A stretch of DNA of 64,000 nt from Cololabis saira (taxonomy: Eukaryota > Chordata > Actinopteri > Beloniformes > Belonidae), in contig NC_084590.1 of the NCBI RefSeq assembly GCF_033807715.1, positions 6,719,327-6,783,326 of the forward strand, in the 5' to 3' direction. Made by a program: the position numbers and the translations under genes. The notes under the pieces are model-generated. The model ran no database searches, had not been told where the DNA came from, and saw only the letters and a program-made list of their open reading frames with translations. Below are positions 1-11,526 of the stretch, one piece after another. How positions within the stretch are numbered: the stretch's first letter is position 1; each line of letters opens with the position of its first letter.

Positions 1-330
1 GATGGGTTAAAAGCAGAGGACAAATGTTGGTGTATTTCCATGTAACTAGCTAACCACAGAGGAAAACCATGCTGGTATGTTTAGATCCAGCCAGAGCCAA
101 ATCAGGCCTGACATTACATGACCCACATGCACAGCTGGGTCTCCATGGCCCACTTAACTGTCCAAATGTCGTTCCACTTCAGCCCATAATGCTGTTTTCA
201 TGGGGCACCTGCAATGTAGTTATCATACATATCTTCATATAAAAAACCCTCTACAGGTGTCACAGAAGCCTTAGCATTTGTTTGTGCCATGCTTCCAGCC
301 ACGTGTCCACAGGACAGGCGCTACTGATTA
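1..330. other. No recognised feature
   Basis: Single-copy-looking AT-rich sequence. I see no exon with plausible splice signals and no repeat structure here. Confidence 0.4.
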
Positions 331-905
331 AGGCCACGTTTATACGTAGCCGGGTATTTACAAAAACTGATATTTCCCCCTCTACATTTTGAAAAGTACC
401 ATCATTTACACTAACCCACATAAATACATTGTTAAGGTGCTATGAGCAGCCAAACCTACAGGGGGCAGTGTAACGAGAAGATAAAGTCATGCTAGCCAAT
501 CAGAATCCTGGAAAAAAACATCAACAAATCACACGAGTAACTTCCAGTTACTTCCAAGATGAACGAGAGTCTTTGGTTTGGAGTGACAGAGAAGTGGAGT
601 TACTTTTAAGTGTGACTTTAGAATATAAAACAGGTCAAATACAAGAAAATATTGACGGTGGCCAAACTAATTGTAACCACAGGTCGCACACATGACGCTG
701 GTGACGTTTCTGTCTCATAATGTGACGTTCTGAAACCTAAATGTCTGTTTCCCTCTGTTTACAAGCAAACGTGAAGACAGAGTTTTTGAAAATCTCCACT
801 TTGGCCGAAGTTTTCAGAAATTATGGTTTTTGGTGACTTTGAGCTTCGTTTTCGTGTAAATGAACGGCCAAAACGCATGAAAACACCACCGTTTTTGCTC
901 CGTTT
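331..905. repeat. Probable DNA-transposon fragment
   Basis: The stretch opens with GGCCACGTTTATACGTAGCC and ends in sequence about a proton-of-repeat type rich in CGTTTT and GAAAAC, which resembles abundant fish hAT-like non-autonomous elements. I could not find a clear matching right terminus or a target-site duplication, so the boundaries are approximate. Confidence 0.25.
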
Positions 906-1035
906 GATTTATTTATTTTGTTTTTCTGGTGTACATTGTGCAGCTCCCAATTAAGTGAGTGTCATATTGTATATTGATGATTTTCTGACACAAAAATAAG
1001 TCATTTATTCATTAATTTGTTCATTCATACAATTT

Positions 1036-1239
1036 CAAGAATAAAGTTGAAATTACGTGAATAAAGTCGAAATTTCGAGAATAAAGTTGAAATACATTTC
1101 AACTTTTTTCTTGAAATTGTACTTCAACATTAATCTCGACATTTCGACTTTTTTCTCGACATTTTGCATAATGAAAAAAAAATCTTCCTCCTCTAAAATA
1201 TTATTTTTATTTTTCTCCTGCCTGGCCCTAATACTCTTC
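1036..1239. repeat. Truncated copy of palindromic element (family of 44674-45010)
   Basis: Short AATAAAGT(T/C)GAAAT repeats run into a right end, CTCCTGCCTGGCCCTAATAC, that is shared with the complete copy at 44674-45010. The left terminal repeat is missing. The 90-aa frame across it is therefore not a gene. Confidence 0.55.
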
Positions 1240-1302
1240 CATAGGAAGTTGTATAGTTTACTGAGTTACAGGAAAAAGTGGATGTGGAAGAGTAGACTTG
1301 GT

Positions 1303-1644
1303 TCAAGGTTTCAGTTGAGTTGTCCTTAAAAAGAGTGTTTTTGTCACTTGTTTTTGGCTATTTGAGTGGATGGAGATGGTGCTTTCAAAGAAAACAGAAA
1401 AGTGGTCAGACAGAGCCACGCCAGTCACAGAGACCTTGGAAATGCTAAGACCCTTACTGATGATAACGTCCAGAGTACGCCCCCATTGGTGTGTTGGCTG
1501 TTCCACATGTTGAGTCAGACCAAAGCTTTTTAGCACCATATACTGTAGTCCTGTAGCCCCTCTGTCCTGGCCGTTGTCAACATGGACGTTAAAGTCTCCC
1601 AGAATCTTCCTAAGAATAGCTTTTTACAGTGAGTCGGTATGTTC
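1303..1644 (-). mobile_element. LINE endonuclease fragment
   Basis: Read on the minus strand, the frame contains GDFNVHVDN, the GDFN.H signature of the apurinic endonuclease domain of non-LTR retrotransposons. About 60 residues further on it has LDVIISKGL and LSDHF, the usual end of that domain. A hAT element at 1653-2394 cuts it off upstream and no reverse transcriptase follows, so this is a dead remnant. CR1/L2/Rex1-type is likely but the clade is not certain. Confidence 0.65.
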
Positions 1645-1652
1645 ATCACACC

Positions 1653-2394
1653 CAGGGTCGCCACCCGTCCCTTGAAATACGGAATTGTTCCGTAATTAGG
1701 AATTAAAAGCTGTGTTCCGTATTGAACCAATACAGACACACATCATGCTCTTATTTATTGTGTAATAATATACAGATGGAGGTCGGAAAATTTGAATATA
1801 TTGCAAAACTTCATTCGTAGTAAATTCAACTAAAGGTGAAACACATATATTATTTCCCACTACATTCAAAGAGAGATATTTCAAACCTTTATTTGTTATA
1901 ATTTTGGTGATTATGGCTCTCAGTTTATGAAAACCCCAAATAAAAAATCTCAAACAATTTGAATATGTTATGAAATCAATAAACAATTGAATCATCAAAA
2001 TTAAACAAATAAAGGCTTAACATATCTTGCTTTGCCTGTAATGAGACTATGTAATATACATGCATTAGTTTCACCTTTTAAGTTGAATTATTGAAATAAG
2101 TTAACTTTTACACCATATTCTTCACCTGTATCAATATTCTACATCTGGGCTGATGTTACATACGTAGCATAGGAGGCTATTCCAGTTACTATGTGGTTGG
2201 CTGTCTGTACAGTCATGAAAGTTCAATGCTATTAAAGCACTTTAAACTTTAAATCAAAGCGTTTTGTTTAAAAAAAAAAAAAAAAAAAACATTTCTATGC
2301 AGTTTAGAAGTTTTGGGGATGTCCCTTTTTTTGGCGCCTGCGCTGCTGAAATCGGGGTGTCCCTTATTTCTATTTCTGAAAGGTGGCGACCCTA
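1653..2394. mobile_element. hAT-type non-autonomous element with 8-bp target duplication
   Basis: The ends are CAGGGTCGCCACCC and the near-inverse GGTGGCGACCCTA. They are flanked by the identical 8-mer ATCACACC at 1645-1652 and 2395-2402, the duplication size of hAT transposases. The interior is AT-rich and carries no transposase frame. Fragments of the same family recur near 9050-9130 and 13556-13735. Confidence 0.75.
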
Positions 2395-2559
2395 ATCACA
2401 CCTGATTCAGATTACTGGTGATCCTCACTTTGTCATCAATGTTTGCACAAGTCTGATCTGTTAATGCCACAGGCGTGTGTGTGTGGGTGGGCTGAGGCAG
2501 GGACACGTCTAAACCTGCAGGACAGTGGGACCCGAGGACCCGAGGTGGGGCTGGGAAGT

Positions 2560-3810
2560 CCTGTTTCCTGTTTTATTTGAAAAGTAATTCTCCTCTCGTT
2601 TCCGGTAACTTGTCCTTCCTCATGTGTCTCAGTCTTGCCCTCAGTGTTTCCACCTGTCCCCTATTTCCCTCCTTGTGTTTAAATAGTCTGTGTTTCCCTT
2701 GTCTTGCACCAGAGCCTTGGTCCATGTCAGCCATAGGAATTGCCTTAGTAACCGTTTGTTCCTCGTGACAAGTCATTTTTGTTTGTAATGTTGTCCTTGT
2801 TGTTAATGTTGTTAAATTTCATAGCCCTTCCTTTTCCTCGTTAAAGTGATTTTTCGTTTGTTAATCCTTGTGCTGTCTTTTGGTCAAGGGAGGGTGAAGG
2901 GAGGAAAGAAGGAAGGAAGGAAGGAAGGAAGGAAGGAAGGAAGGAAGGAAGGAAGGAAGGAAGGAAGGAAGGAAGGAAGGAAGGAAGGAAGGAAGGAAGG
3001 AAGGAAGGAGGAAAGGGAGGAAGGAAGGAGGAAAGGGAGGAAGGAAGGGAGAAAAGATGGAAGGAAGGAAAGAAGGGAAAAAAGATGGAAGGAAGGGAGA
3101 AAGGAAGGAAAGAAGGAAGGAAGTAGGAAAGGGAGGAAGGAAGGGAGAAAAGAAGGAAGGAAGTAGGAAAGGAAAGGGAGTAAGGAAGGGAGAAAAGATG
3201 GAAGGAAGGGAGAAAGGAAGGAAGAAAAGGAAAGAAGGGAGGGAGGAAGGAATGGAGAAAAGGAAAGAAAGAAGGGAGGGAAGAAGGAAGGAATGGATAA
3301 AATAAGGAAAGAAGGAAGGAAAAGCAAAGAAGGTAATAAAGGAACGGATGACGGAAGGGAGGTAGGAAGAAAAAGGAGTAAAGGAGGGTAAAAAAGGATG
3401 AAAAGAGGAAAGGAAGAAGGAAGGAGAGAGCATGGCAGGAGGAAAGAAGGATAGAAGAATCGGGTCATTTTGACCCAAAGACAGCACAAGGGTTAACTTA
3501 TATCCTAGCTTAGATTCATAGTTCTTGGTTTTTTCCTCTTTAAGAGTGATTTGGGTTTATAGCCAAACTATTTTATGTATTCAGGTTTTTCCTCCATACG
3601 GAGTGTTTTGTGTTTATTTTTTCTTTTTATTAGTTATTTATTAGTGTTTATTGTTCTCTCTATAGTCAGAGTTTAGTGTCTAGTTTTGTTTAGAGCCATT
3701 TGTTTGTCACTGGGTCTGAGGTCTCTGGTGGATTCAATAAAAGCCTTTTGTTATCTAATATCTCTGCATGTGAGTCCTGCTGTGAGTCTGGGTCTGACAC
3801 CAAGGACCAC
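2560..3810 (+). mobile_element. Probable solo LTR of a retrotransposon, split by a GGAA element
   Basis: The stretch before 2861 has an LTR-like U3 with a TTTAAATAG box near 2678 followed by TGTGTTTCCCTTGTCTTG. The stretch after 3497 has an AATAAAAGCC polyadenylation signal near 3738 and a short U5-like tail ending near GGGTCTGACACC. No gag or pol frame adjoins it. The call rests on layout only; the edges are estimates, and a host 3' end is the main alternative. Confidence 0.35.
2865..3492. mobile_element. TTAA-flanked element filled with a GGAA array
   Basis: The termini TCCTTGTGCTGTCTTTTGGT and its inverse CCAAAGACAGCACAAGGG are each flanked by TTAA (2861-2864 and 3493-3496), the target signature of piggyBac-type transposition. 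The whole interior is a (GGAA)n-derived tract that becomes degenerate rightwards. It sits inside the probable LTR. The open frames of Lys-Glu-Gly-Arg or Pro-Ser-Phe-Leu repeats are products of the microsatellite. Confidence 0.6.
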
Positions 3811-3989
3811 TTCCAGTTTTTGGTTATGGAAGCAGATTAAGTTGCAGTTCCTCTCCCGGCCACCGGGGGCTGGATCCAGACCTGCAGGTCTTCCACTAGC
3901 GATGGAGTACGTCTCCGTTGACCTCCAGGCTAAAATGTCCAACTTTACAGCAGAAATAAACCCATTTACAGTCTGGTACTAAAACTCAT

Positions 3990-4190
3990 CATGGTCAGAG
4001 TTCATATCCATAACGACTCCAAAACGTATGTAAAGATAGATCTTTTATGTGTAAGGACAGCTGTCATCACATTAGCACTTATGTTAAAGATCTAGTGGCT
4101 TGTTACGTTGTCAACTGTTTTAATTAGTGCCACAACCCATGGTAAGTTGATATGCGAACTAAGCGGCTGCTTAGGGCCCTGTGACCACTA
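3990..4190. other. No recognised feature
   Basis: Unassigned sequence between the probable LTR and the next repeat; nothing that looks like an exon. Confidence 0.3.
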
Positions 4191-4194
4191 GGGG

Positions 4195-4745
4195 GCACCC
4201 AACAGTTAAAAAAATAAAATAAAAAATAAAATTATTTTTTTATGTGTGAGCGATGATTCATACATTATCCTAACAGACTAGAGTAGATACTGCTGGCATA
4301 TTGACTCTGTCCTGTCGGCTCCGGAGCTCCACTGGTCATGTGTTTGTACATTTGAATCTATTCTCATATGGAGAACATATTGACGAGGTTCTGTTTATCT
4401 AAGTTGAGTGATTTTAATTATAGTTCTAGTTTTTGTAGTACTTTGTTGTTGCACATTGTTGTTGCAGTTTATTTAAAACCAAAAATAAAGTAGATAACGT
4501 GTTTACAGTAAATGGTTTATAAATGATCTATTGGATTATTTTGTTTCTTTTAGTAGGCCTACACTGTAGATGACACTCAGTATCACACTTAGTACTATAT
4601 CACTTTAAATATTAAGTGTAAATCAACCCCAGGCTGCTCTTGTAGCTGAATTTTCTCCCATTTCAGATTAAAAACCATAGATGGTAAAAACCTGCCAGGC
4701 TGACAGTAGGATGATGGAAACAACTCTGCTGCAACTGTGCAGCTC
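4195..4745 (+). repeat. Interspersed repeat, inverted partner at 33683-34625
   Basis: Long stretches match the reverse complement of sequence in sdhd intron 3, for example the runs around GAGGTTCTGTTTATCTAAG and AACCATAGATGGTAAAAACC. A Y(G/A)CCCCCTAGTGG-like motif borders both copies. No coding domain is visible, so this is probably a non-autonomous DNA element of unknown class. Confidence 0.55.
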
Positions 4746-5245
4746 TCTGACCTTTGACCTGTTGCTTCTCTGTGTGGCCAGTAGGGGCAGTTGCTGACTT
4801 TGATCAATATTAATTGAAAGATTTTTCTGCAAGTTTGTTAATCTGTTGTTGCTTCCATGGTCTTAATCACTGTGGATTACAATCTAACTACAACAAAAAG
4901 TTCTTACATCTAGTTTTACAAGTGTATTTGTAATGAATGAAGAACATGAAATACAGAGGTTCGCTGTCCCTCCTTGGTCCTTGTCAAGACCGATTTCTAC
5001 CCCACAAACATGGAAACTCTGCCGGATTCACCACATCCTTTGATCTCAGAGATTTCTCCCAGTTTCTCCTTCATTGCGGATGCATCCACCCCCAGCTGGA
5101 GAACACATGAAGAAAATCTTCGTTATTCCGCCAAATTCTTCCTGAGTGGTTTCCTCTCGTCCTGCTGACTCACCCCCCCCCCCCCCCCTCCCACACCATC
5201 TCACCAGAGGCTGCTGTTGATTTGTGGATGAACACAATCATTTAA

Positions 5246-6142
5246 CCCTGGTACTGTCTTTGGGTCAAGGAAGGAGGAAGAGAAGAAGGGAGGAAACAAG
5301 GAAGGAAGGAAGGAAGGAAGGAAGGAAGGAAGGAAGGAAGGAAGGAAGGAAGGAAGGAAGGAAGGAAGGAAGGAAGGAAGGAAGGGAGGAAAGAAGGAAA
5401 GAAGGAAGGAAGGAAGGAAGGAAGGGAGAAAAGAAGGAAGGAAGGAAGGAAGGAAGGAAGGAAGGAAGGGAGGAAAGAAGGAAAGAAGGAAGGAAGGAAG
5501 GAAGGAAGGGAGAAAAGAAGGAAGGAAGGAAGGAAGGAAGGAAGGAAGGAAGGAAGGAAGGAAGGGAGGGAGGAAGGAAGGAAGGAAGGAAGGAAGGAAG
5601 GAAGGAAGGAAGGAAGGAAGGAAGGGAGGAAAGAAGGAATGAAGGAAGGAAGGAAGGAAGGAAGGAAGGAAGGAAGGAAGGAAGGAAGGAAGGAAGGAAG
5701 GAAGGAAGGAAGGAAGGAAGGGAGAAAAACAAGGAAGGAAGGACGGAAAGGAGAAAAGAGGAAGGGAAGAAGGGAGGAGAGAGCAGGAAGAAAGAAGGAA
5801 GGAAGGAAGGAAGGAAGGAAGGAAGGAAGGAAGGAAGGAAGGAAGGAAGGGAGAAAACAAGGAAAGAAGGAAGGAAGGAAGGAAGGAAGGAAGGAAGGAA
5901 GGAAGGAAGGAAGGAAGGAAGGAAGGAGGGAGGGAGGGAGGGAAGGAAGGAAGGAAGGAAGGAAGGAAGGAAGGAAGGAAGGAAGGAAGGAAGGAAGGAA
6001 GGAAGGAAGGAAGGAAGGAAGGAAGGAAGGAAGGAAGGAAGGAAGGAAGGAAGGAAGGAAGGAAGGAAGGAAGGAAGGAAGGGAGAAAACAAGGAAAGAA
6101 GGAAGGAGAATTAGGTCATTTTGACCCGAAGACAACACAAGG
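5246..6142. mobile_element. GGAA-array element, tandem unit 1
   Basis: It has the same terminal repeats as the element at 2865-3492: left ACCCTGGTACTGTCTTTGGG after TTAA (5242-5245), right GACCCGAAGACAACACAAGGG followed by TTCA, a decayed TTAA. The interior is (GGAA)n with GGGA, GAAA and ACAAGG interruptions. Confidence 0.6.
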
Positions 6143-6430
6143 GTTCAAAACAAACTCGTGAGCCCGGCCTTGGCAGCAATAATGGAATATGAAGTAATAT
6201 TTGATTTGGGGATGGTTTCAGTTCACCAGCGATTTGTGCAGCTCTCCCTGAGACACTCATGAAGTCACTGCTCCGGCCGTCTCACGCTCCTTCACCGTTT
6301 CTATTCTTCGTTATTCCGCCAAATTCTTCCTGAGTGGTTTCCTCTCGTCCAGCTGACTCATCCCCCCCCCCCCTCCCACACCATCTCACCAGAGGCTGCT
6401 GTTGATTTGTGGATGAACACAATCATTTAA

Positions 6431-7396
6431 CCCTGGTACTGTCTTTGGGTCAAGGAAGGAGGAAGAGAAGAAGGGAGGAAACAAGGAAGGAAGGAAGGAA
6501 GGAAGGAAGGAAGGAAGGAAGGAAGGAAGGAAGGAAGGAAGGAAGGAAGGAAGGAAGGAAGGAAGGAAGGAAGGAAGGAAGGAAGGGAGGAAAGAAGGAA
6601 AGAAGGAAGGAAGGAAGGAAGGAAGGAAGGGAGAAAAGAAGGAAGGAAGGAAGGAAGGAAGGAAGGAAGGAAGGGAGGAAAGAAGGAAAGAAGGAAGGAA
6701 GGAAGGAAGGAAGGGAGAAAAGAAGGAAGGAAGGAAGGAAGGAAGGAAGGAAGGAAGGAAGGAAGGAAGGAAGGAAGGAAGGGAGGGAGGAAGGAAGGAA
6801 GGAAGGAAGGAAGGAAGGAAGGAAGGAAGGAAGGAAGGAAGGGAGGAAAGAAGGAATGAAGGAAGGAAGGAAGGAAGGAAGGAAGGAAGGAAGGAAGGAA
6901 GGAAGGAAGGAAGGAAGGAAGGAAGGAAGGAAGGAAGGAAGGAAGGAAGGAAGGAAGGAAGGGAGAAAAACAAGGAAGGAAGGACGGAAAGGAGAAAAGA
7001 GGAAGGGAAGAAGGGAGGAGAGAGCAGGAAGAAAGAAGGAAGGAAGGAAGGAAGGAAGGAAGGAAGGAAGGAAGGGAGAAAACAAGGAAAGAAGGAAGGA
7101 AGGAAGGAAGGAAGGAAGGAAGGAAGGAAGGAAGGAAGGAAGGAAGGAAGGAAGGAAGGAAGGAAGGAAGGAAGGAGGGAGGGAGGGAGGGAGGGAAGGA
7201 AGGAAGGAAGGAAGGAAGGAAGGAAGGAAGGAAGGAAGGAAGGAAGGAAGGAAGGAAGGAAGGAAGGAAGGAAGGAAGGAAGGAAGGAAGGAAGGAAGGA
7301 AGGAAGGAAGGAAGGAAGGAAGGAAGGAAGGAAGGGAGAAAACAAGGAAAGAAGGAAGGAGAATTAGGTCATTTTGACCCGAAGACAACACAAGGG
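6431..7396. mobile_element. GGAA-array element, tandem unit 2
   Basis: Copy of the unit-1 element carried by the tandem duplication. It follows TTAA at 6427-6430. It differs from unit 1 mainly in the number of GGAA repeats and the order of the interruptions, so the array kept evolving after duplication. Confidence 0.6.
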
Positions 7397-7682
7397 TTCA
7401 AAACAAACTCGTGAGCCCGGCCTTGGCAGCAATAATGGAATATGAAGTAATATTTGATTTGGGGATGGTTTCAGTTCACCAGCGATTTGTGCAGCTCTCC
7501 CTGAGACACTCATGAAGTCACTGCTCCGGCCGTCTCACGCTCCTTCACCGTTTCTATTCTTCGTTATTCCGCCAAATTCTTCCTGAGTGGTTTCCTCTCG
7601 TCCAGCTGACTCATCCCCCCCCCCCTCCCACACCATCTCACCAGAGGCTGCTGTTGATTTGTGGATGAACACAATCATTTAA

Positions 7683-8657
7683 CCCTGGTACTGTCTTTGG
7701 GTCAAGGAAGGAGGAAGAGAAGAAGGGAGGAAACAAGGAAGGAAGGAAGGAAGGAAGGAAGGAAGGAAGGAAGGAAGGAAGGAAGGAAGGAAGGAAGGAA
7801 GGAAGGAAGGAAGGAAGGAAGGGAGGAAAGAAGGAAAGAAGGAAGGAAGGAAGGAAGGAAGGGAGAAAAGAAGGAAGGAAGGAAGGAAGGAAGGAAGGAA
7901 GGAAGGGAGGAAAGAAGGAAAGAAGGAAGGAAGGAAGGAAGGAAGGGAGAAAAGAAGGAAGGAAGGAAGGAAGGAAGGAAGGAAGGAAGGAAGGAAGGAA
8001 GGAAGGGAGGGAGGAAGGAAGGAAGGAAGGAAGGAAGGAAGGAAGGAAGGAAGGAAGGAAGGGAGGAAAGAAGGAATGAAGGAAGGAAGGAAGGAAGGAA
8101 GGGAGAAAAGAAGGAAGGAAGGAAGGAAGGAAGGAAGGAAGGAAGGAAGGAAGGAAGGAAGGAAGGAAGGAAGGAAGGGAGGAAAGAAGGAAAGAAGGAA
8201 GGAAGGAAGGAAGGAAGGGAGAAAAGAAGGAAGGAAGGAAGGAAGGAAGGAAGGAAGGAAGGAAGGAAGGAAGGAAGGAAGGAAGGAAGGAAGGAAGGAA
8301 GGAAGGAAGGAAGGAAGGGAGAAAAACAAGGAAGGAAGGACGGAAAGGAGAAAAGAGGAAGGGAAGAAGGGAGGAGAGAGCAGGAAGAAAGAAGGAAGGA
8401 AGGAAGGAAGGAAGGAAGGAAGGAAGGAAGGAAGGAAGGAAGGAAGGAAGGAAGGAAGGAAGGAAGGAAGGAAGGAAGGGAGAAAACAAGGAAAGAAGGA
8501 AGGAAGGAAGGAAGGAAGGAAGGAAGGAAGGAAGGAAGGAAGGAAGGAAGGAAGGAAGGAAGGAAGGAAGGAAGGAAGGAAGGAAGGAAGGAAGGAAGGA
8601 AGGAAGGAAGGAAGATTGGGAGAATTAGGTCATTTTGACCCGAAGACAACACAAGGG
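7683..8657. mobile_element. GGAA-array element, tandem unit 3
   Basis: Third copy, after TTAA at 7679-7682. It has an additional GAAAAG-interrupted block near 8100-8230 and a GATTGGG interruption close to the right end that units 1 and 2 lack. Confidence 0.6.
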
Positions 8658-8822
8658 TTCAAACAAACTCGTGAGCCCGGCCTTGGCAGCAATAATGGAA
8701 TATGAAGTAATATTTGATTTGGGGATGGTTTCAGTTCACCAGTGATTTGTGCAGCTCTCACTGAGACACTCATGAAGTCACTGCTCCGGCCGTCTCACGC
8801 TCCTTCACCGTTTCTATTCTTC

Positions 8823-9200
8823 TTTCACTGACATTCATGAGCCAGTGGACCGTTTCTTCTTCTTCACAATAAACACTGAAGGACTTCCCTAATAAACCCT
8901 GAGTGCCTGAACAACCGTCACACTGGAAGAAGAGGGTTTGTTCACTTGCTCTGAGGCAGAAGAGACGGAGGTCAAAGGTCAAAGGTGACGTCAGAACAGC
9001 CAAACTGAGGAACCAACGTTCACTGTCCAGGGTGAAACTGACGTGATACGTGGGGTTTCCACCCGTCCCTGGAAATACAGAATTGTTACGTAATTGGAAA
9101 TTGAAAGTTGCGTTCCGTAATAAACCAATACGGAACGCAGTTTATTCCGTATTTCACAATTGTCCCGTGCACGTCTGTCACACACACACAAACATGAACA
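8823..9200. other. Unassigned, with a short hAT fragment
   Basis: The part near 9050-9130 repeats the CCACCCGTCCCTGGAAATAC end of the hAT family at 1653-2394. The rest is unrecognised and shows no exon. Confidence 0.35.
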
Positions 9201-9722
9201 ACGAATGCAAGGCAAGTTTATTTGTACAGCACAATTCAACACAAGGTCATTCAAAGTGCTTTACATCAACATTAAAAGCAGCAAGACACAATTAAACATT
9301 AAATAACACATACAATGAAATAAAATTATAAGAAAGGAGGTAAAATAACAAAAAGCACAAGTTGTTAAAAGTAAGGGCAGTAGAGTACAGCAGGTAAGTA
9401 TTTAATTTAGGAGTAGCTTGAGTAAACAGTAATGTTTTTATCCTGATTTAAAGGATCTACAGTTGCAGCAGACCTCAGGTCTACAGGAAGTTTGTTCCAC
9501 CGGTGAGGAGCAGAATAACTGAACGCTGCCTCACCTTGCTGGTTCTGGTTCTGGAACCACAACAAACCAGATCCAGATGAACCTCAGGGGTCTGGGAGCT
9601 TCATAGGAACTAACAGATCCAGCATGGATTCTGGTCCAAGACCATTCAGGTCTTTGTAGACCAGCAGGAAGATTTTAAACTCTATCCTTTGACTCACTGG
9701 AAGCCAGTGTAGTGATTTCATG

Positions 9723-11107
9723 ACCGGTGTGATATGGTCCAGTTTCCTGGTGTAATGTGGTCCAGTTTCCTGGTGTAATATGGTCCAGTTTCCTGGTGTA
9801 ATGTGGTCCAGTTTCCTGGTGTAATATGGTCCAGTTTCCTGGTGTAATATGGTCCAGTTTCCTGGTGTAATGTGGTCCAGTTTCCTGGTGTAATGTGGTC
9901 CAGTTTCCTGGTGTAATATGGTCCAGTTTCCTGGTGTAATATGGTCCAGTTTCCTGGTGTAATATGGTCCAGTTTCCTGGTGTAATGTGGTCCAGTTTCC
10001 TGGTGTAATGTGGTCCAGTTTCCTGGTGTAATATGGTCCAGTTTCCTGGTGTAATATGGTCCAGTTTCCTGGTGTAATGTGGTCCAGTTTCCTGGTGTAA
10101 TATGGTCCAGTTTCCTGGTGTAATATGGTCCAGTTTCCTGGTGTAATATGGTCCAGTTTCCTGGTGTAATGTGGTCCAGTTTCCTGGTGTAATGTGGTCC
10201 AGTTTCCTGGTGTAATGTGGTCCAGTTTCCTGGTGTAATGTGGTCCAGTTTCCTGGTGTAATGTGGTCCAGTTTCCTGGTGTAATATGGTCCAGTTTCCT
10301 GGTGTAATGTGGTCCAGTTTCCTGGTGTAATATGGTCCAGTTTCCTGGTGTAATGTGGTCCAGTTTCCTGGTGTAATATGGTCCAGTTTCCTGGTGTAAT
10401 ATGGTCCAGTTTCCTGGTGTAATATGGTCCAGTTTCCTGGTGTAATATGGTCCAGTTTCCTGGTGTAATGTGGTCCAGTTTCCTGGTGTAATATGGTCCA
10501 GTTTCCTGGTGTAATGTGGTCCAGTTTCCTGGTGTAATGTGGTCCAGTTTCCTGGTGTAATATGGTCCAGTTTCCTGGTGTAATGTGGTCCAGTTTCCTG
10601 GTGTAATATGGTCCAGTTTCCTGGTGTAATATGGTCCAGTTTCCTGGTGTAATATGGTCCAGTTTCCTGGTGTAATGTGGTCCAGTTTCCTGGTGTAATG
10701 TGGTCCAGTTTCCTGGTGTAATATGGTCCAGTTTCCTGGTGTAATATGGTCCAGTTTCCTGGTGTAATGTGGTCCAGTTTCCTGGTGTAATGTGGTCCAG
10801 TTTCCTGGTGTAATATGGTCCAGTTTCCTGGTGTAATGTGGTCCAGTTTCCTGGTGTAATATGGTCCAGTTTCCTGGTGTAATGTGGTCCAGTTTCCTGG
10901 TGTAATATGGTCCAGTTTCCTGGTGTAATATGGTCCAGTTTCCTGGTGTAATGTGGTCCAGTTTCCTGGTGTAATATGGTCCAGTTTCCTGGTGTAATAT
11001 GGTCCAGTTTCCTGGTGTAATATGGTCCAGTTTCCTGGTGTAATGTGGTCCAGTTTCCTGGTGTAATGTGGTCCAGTTTCCTGGTGTAATGTGGTCCAGT
11101 TTCCTGG
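9723..11107. repeat. 23-bp minisatellite, about 60 copies
   Basis: The unit is CCAGTTTCCTGGTGTAATRTGGT-like, 23 bp, and the copies are nearly identical; the main variant is ATATGG against ATGTGG, mixed along the array. 23 is not divisible by 3, so three units give a 23-residue repeat, and since no frame of the unit has a stop a 538-codon frame survives on the minus strand. The array starts exactly in the L2 codons for KLDHITP, which give the seed of the unit. Confidence 0.95.
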
Positions 11108-11526
11108 AGTTTGTAAGGACTCTCCAGCGTTCTGGATCAGCTGCAGATGCCTGATAGATTTCTTGTTAAGGCCTGTAAAGATGCCATTGCAATAATCCAA
11201 CCTACTGAAAATGAATGCATAATAATAACTTTAGATGGCTGTTGAAGTTTAGGTCTGAGTCAATAATTACACCAAGATTTCTGGCTTAATTTGAAGCTTT
11301 TAATGACATGGAGCCAAGGTGAGCGCTGATCTTTTCCCTTTCATTTTTAAGGCCAAAAATGATCACTACTGTCTTTTCTGCATTTAGCGGTAGAAAATTC
11401 TGGCACATCCACTCATGGATTCAATGAATACAGTTACTCAATGAGAGTAAAGGCTGAATTCTGGTTCTGCGTTACAGTAAACCTACGCCGTAGGGTACGC
11501 GGCTACGTGGGAGTCTCTCCGTAGCC

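Larger units (their letters stand above)
5118..8822 (+). repeat. 1.2-kb tandem triplication
   Basis: Three head-to-tail units start at CTTCGTTATTCCGCC (5118, 6306 and 7559) and end with GTTTCTATTCTTC; the last ends at about 8822, where the sequence becomes TTTCACTGAC. Each unit is about 1.19 to 1.26 kb. Each holds a poly-C run, unique-looking sequence, a GGAA-filled element and about 160 bp of shared 3' sequence. The junctions share only a TCTTC, suggesting a microhomology-driven first duplication followed by unequal exchange. Unit lengths differ through GGAA copy number. Confidence 0.85.

Noticed and set aside
5224..8705. Long open frames of Lys-Glu-Gly-Arg or Pro-Ser-Phe-Leu repeats (up to 325 codons)
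   Set aside because: They are translations of stop-free GGAA microsatellites in several frames on both strands; no start context, splice sites or domain supports a gene.
9584..11200. 538-codon minus-strand frame
   Set aside because: It joins L2 LINE remnants through a 23-bp minisatellite that is open in every phase.
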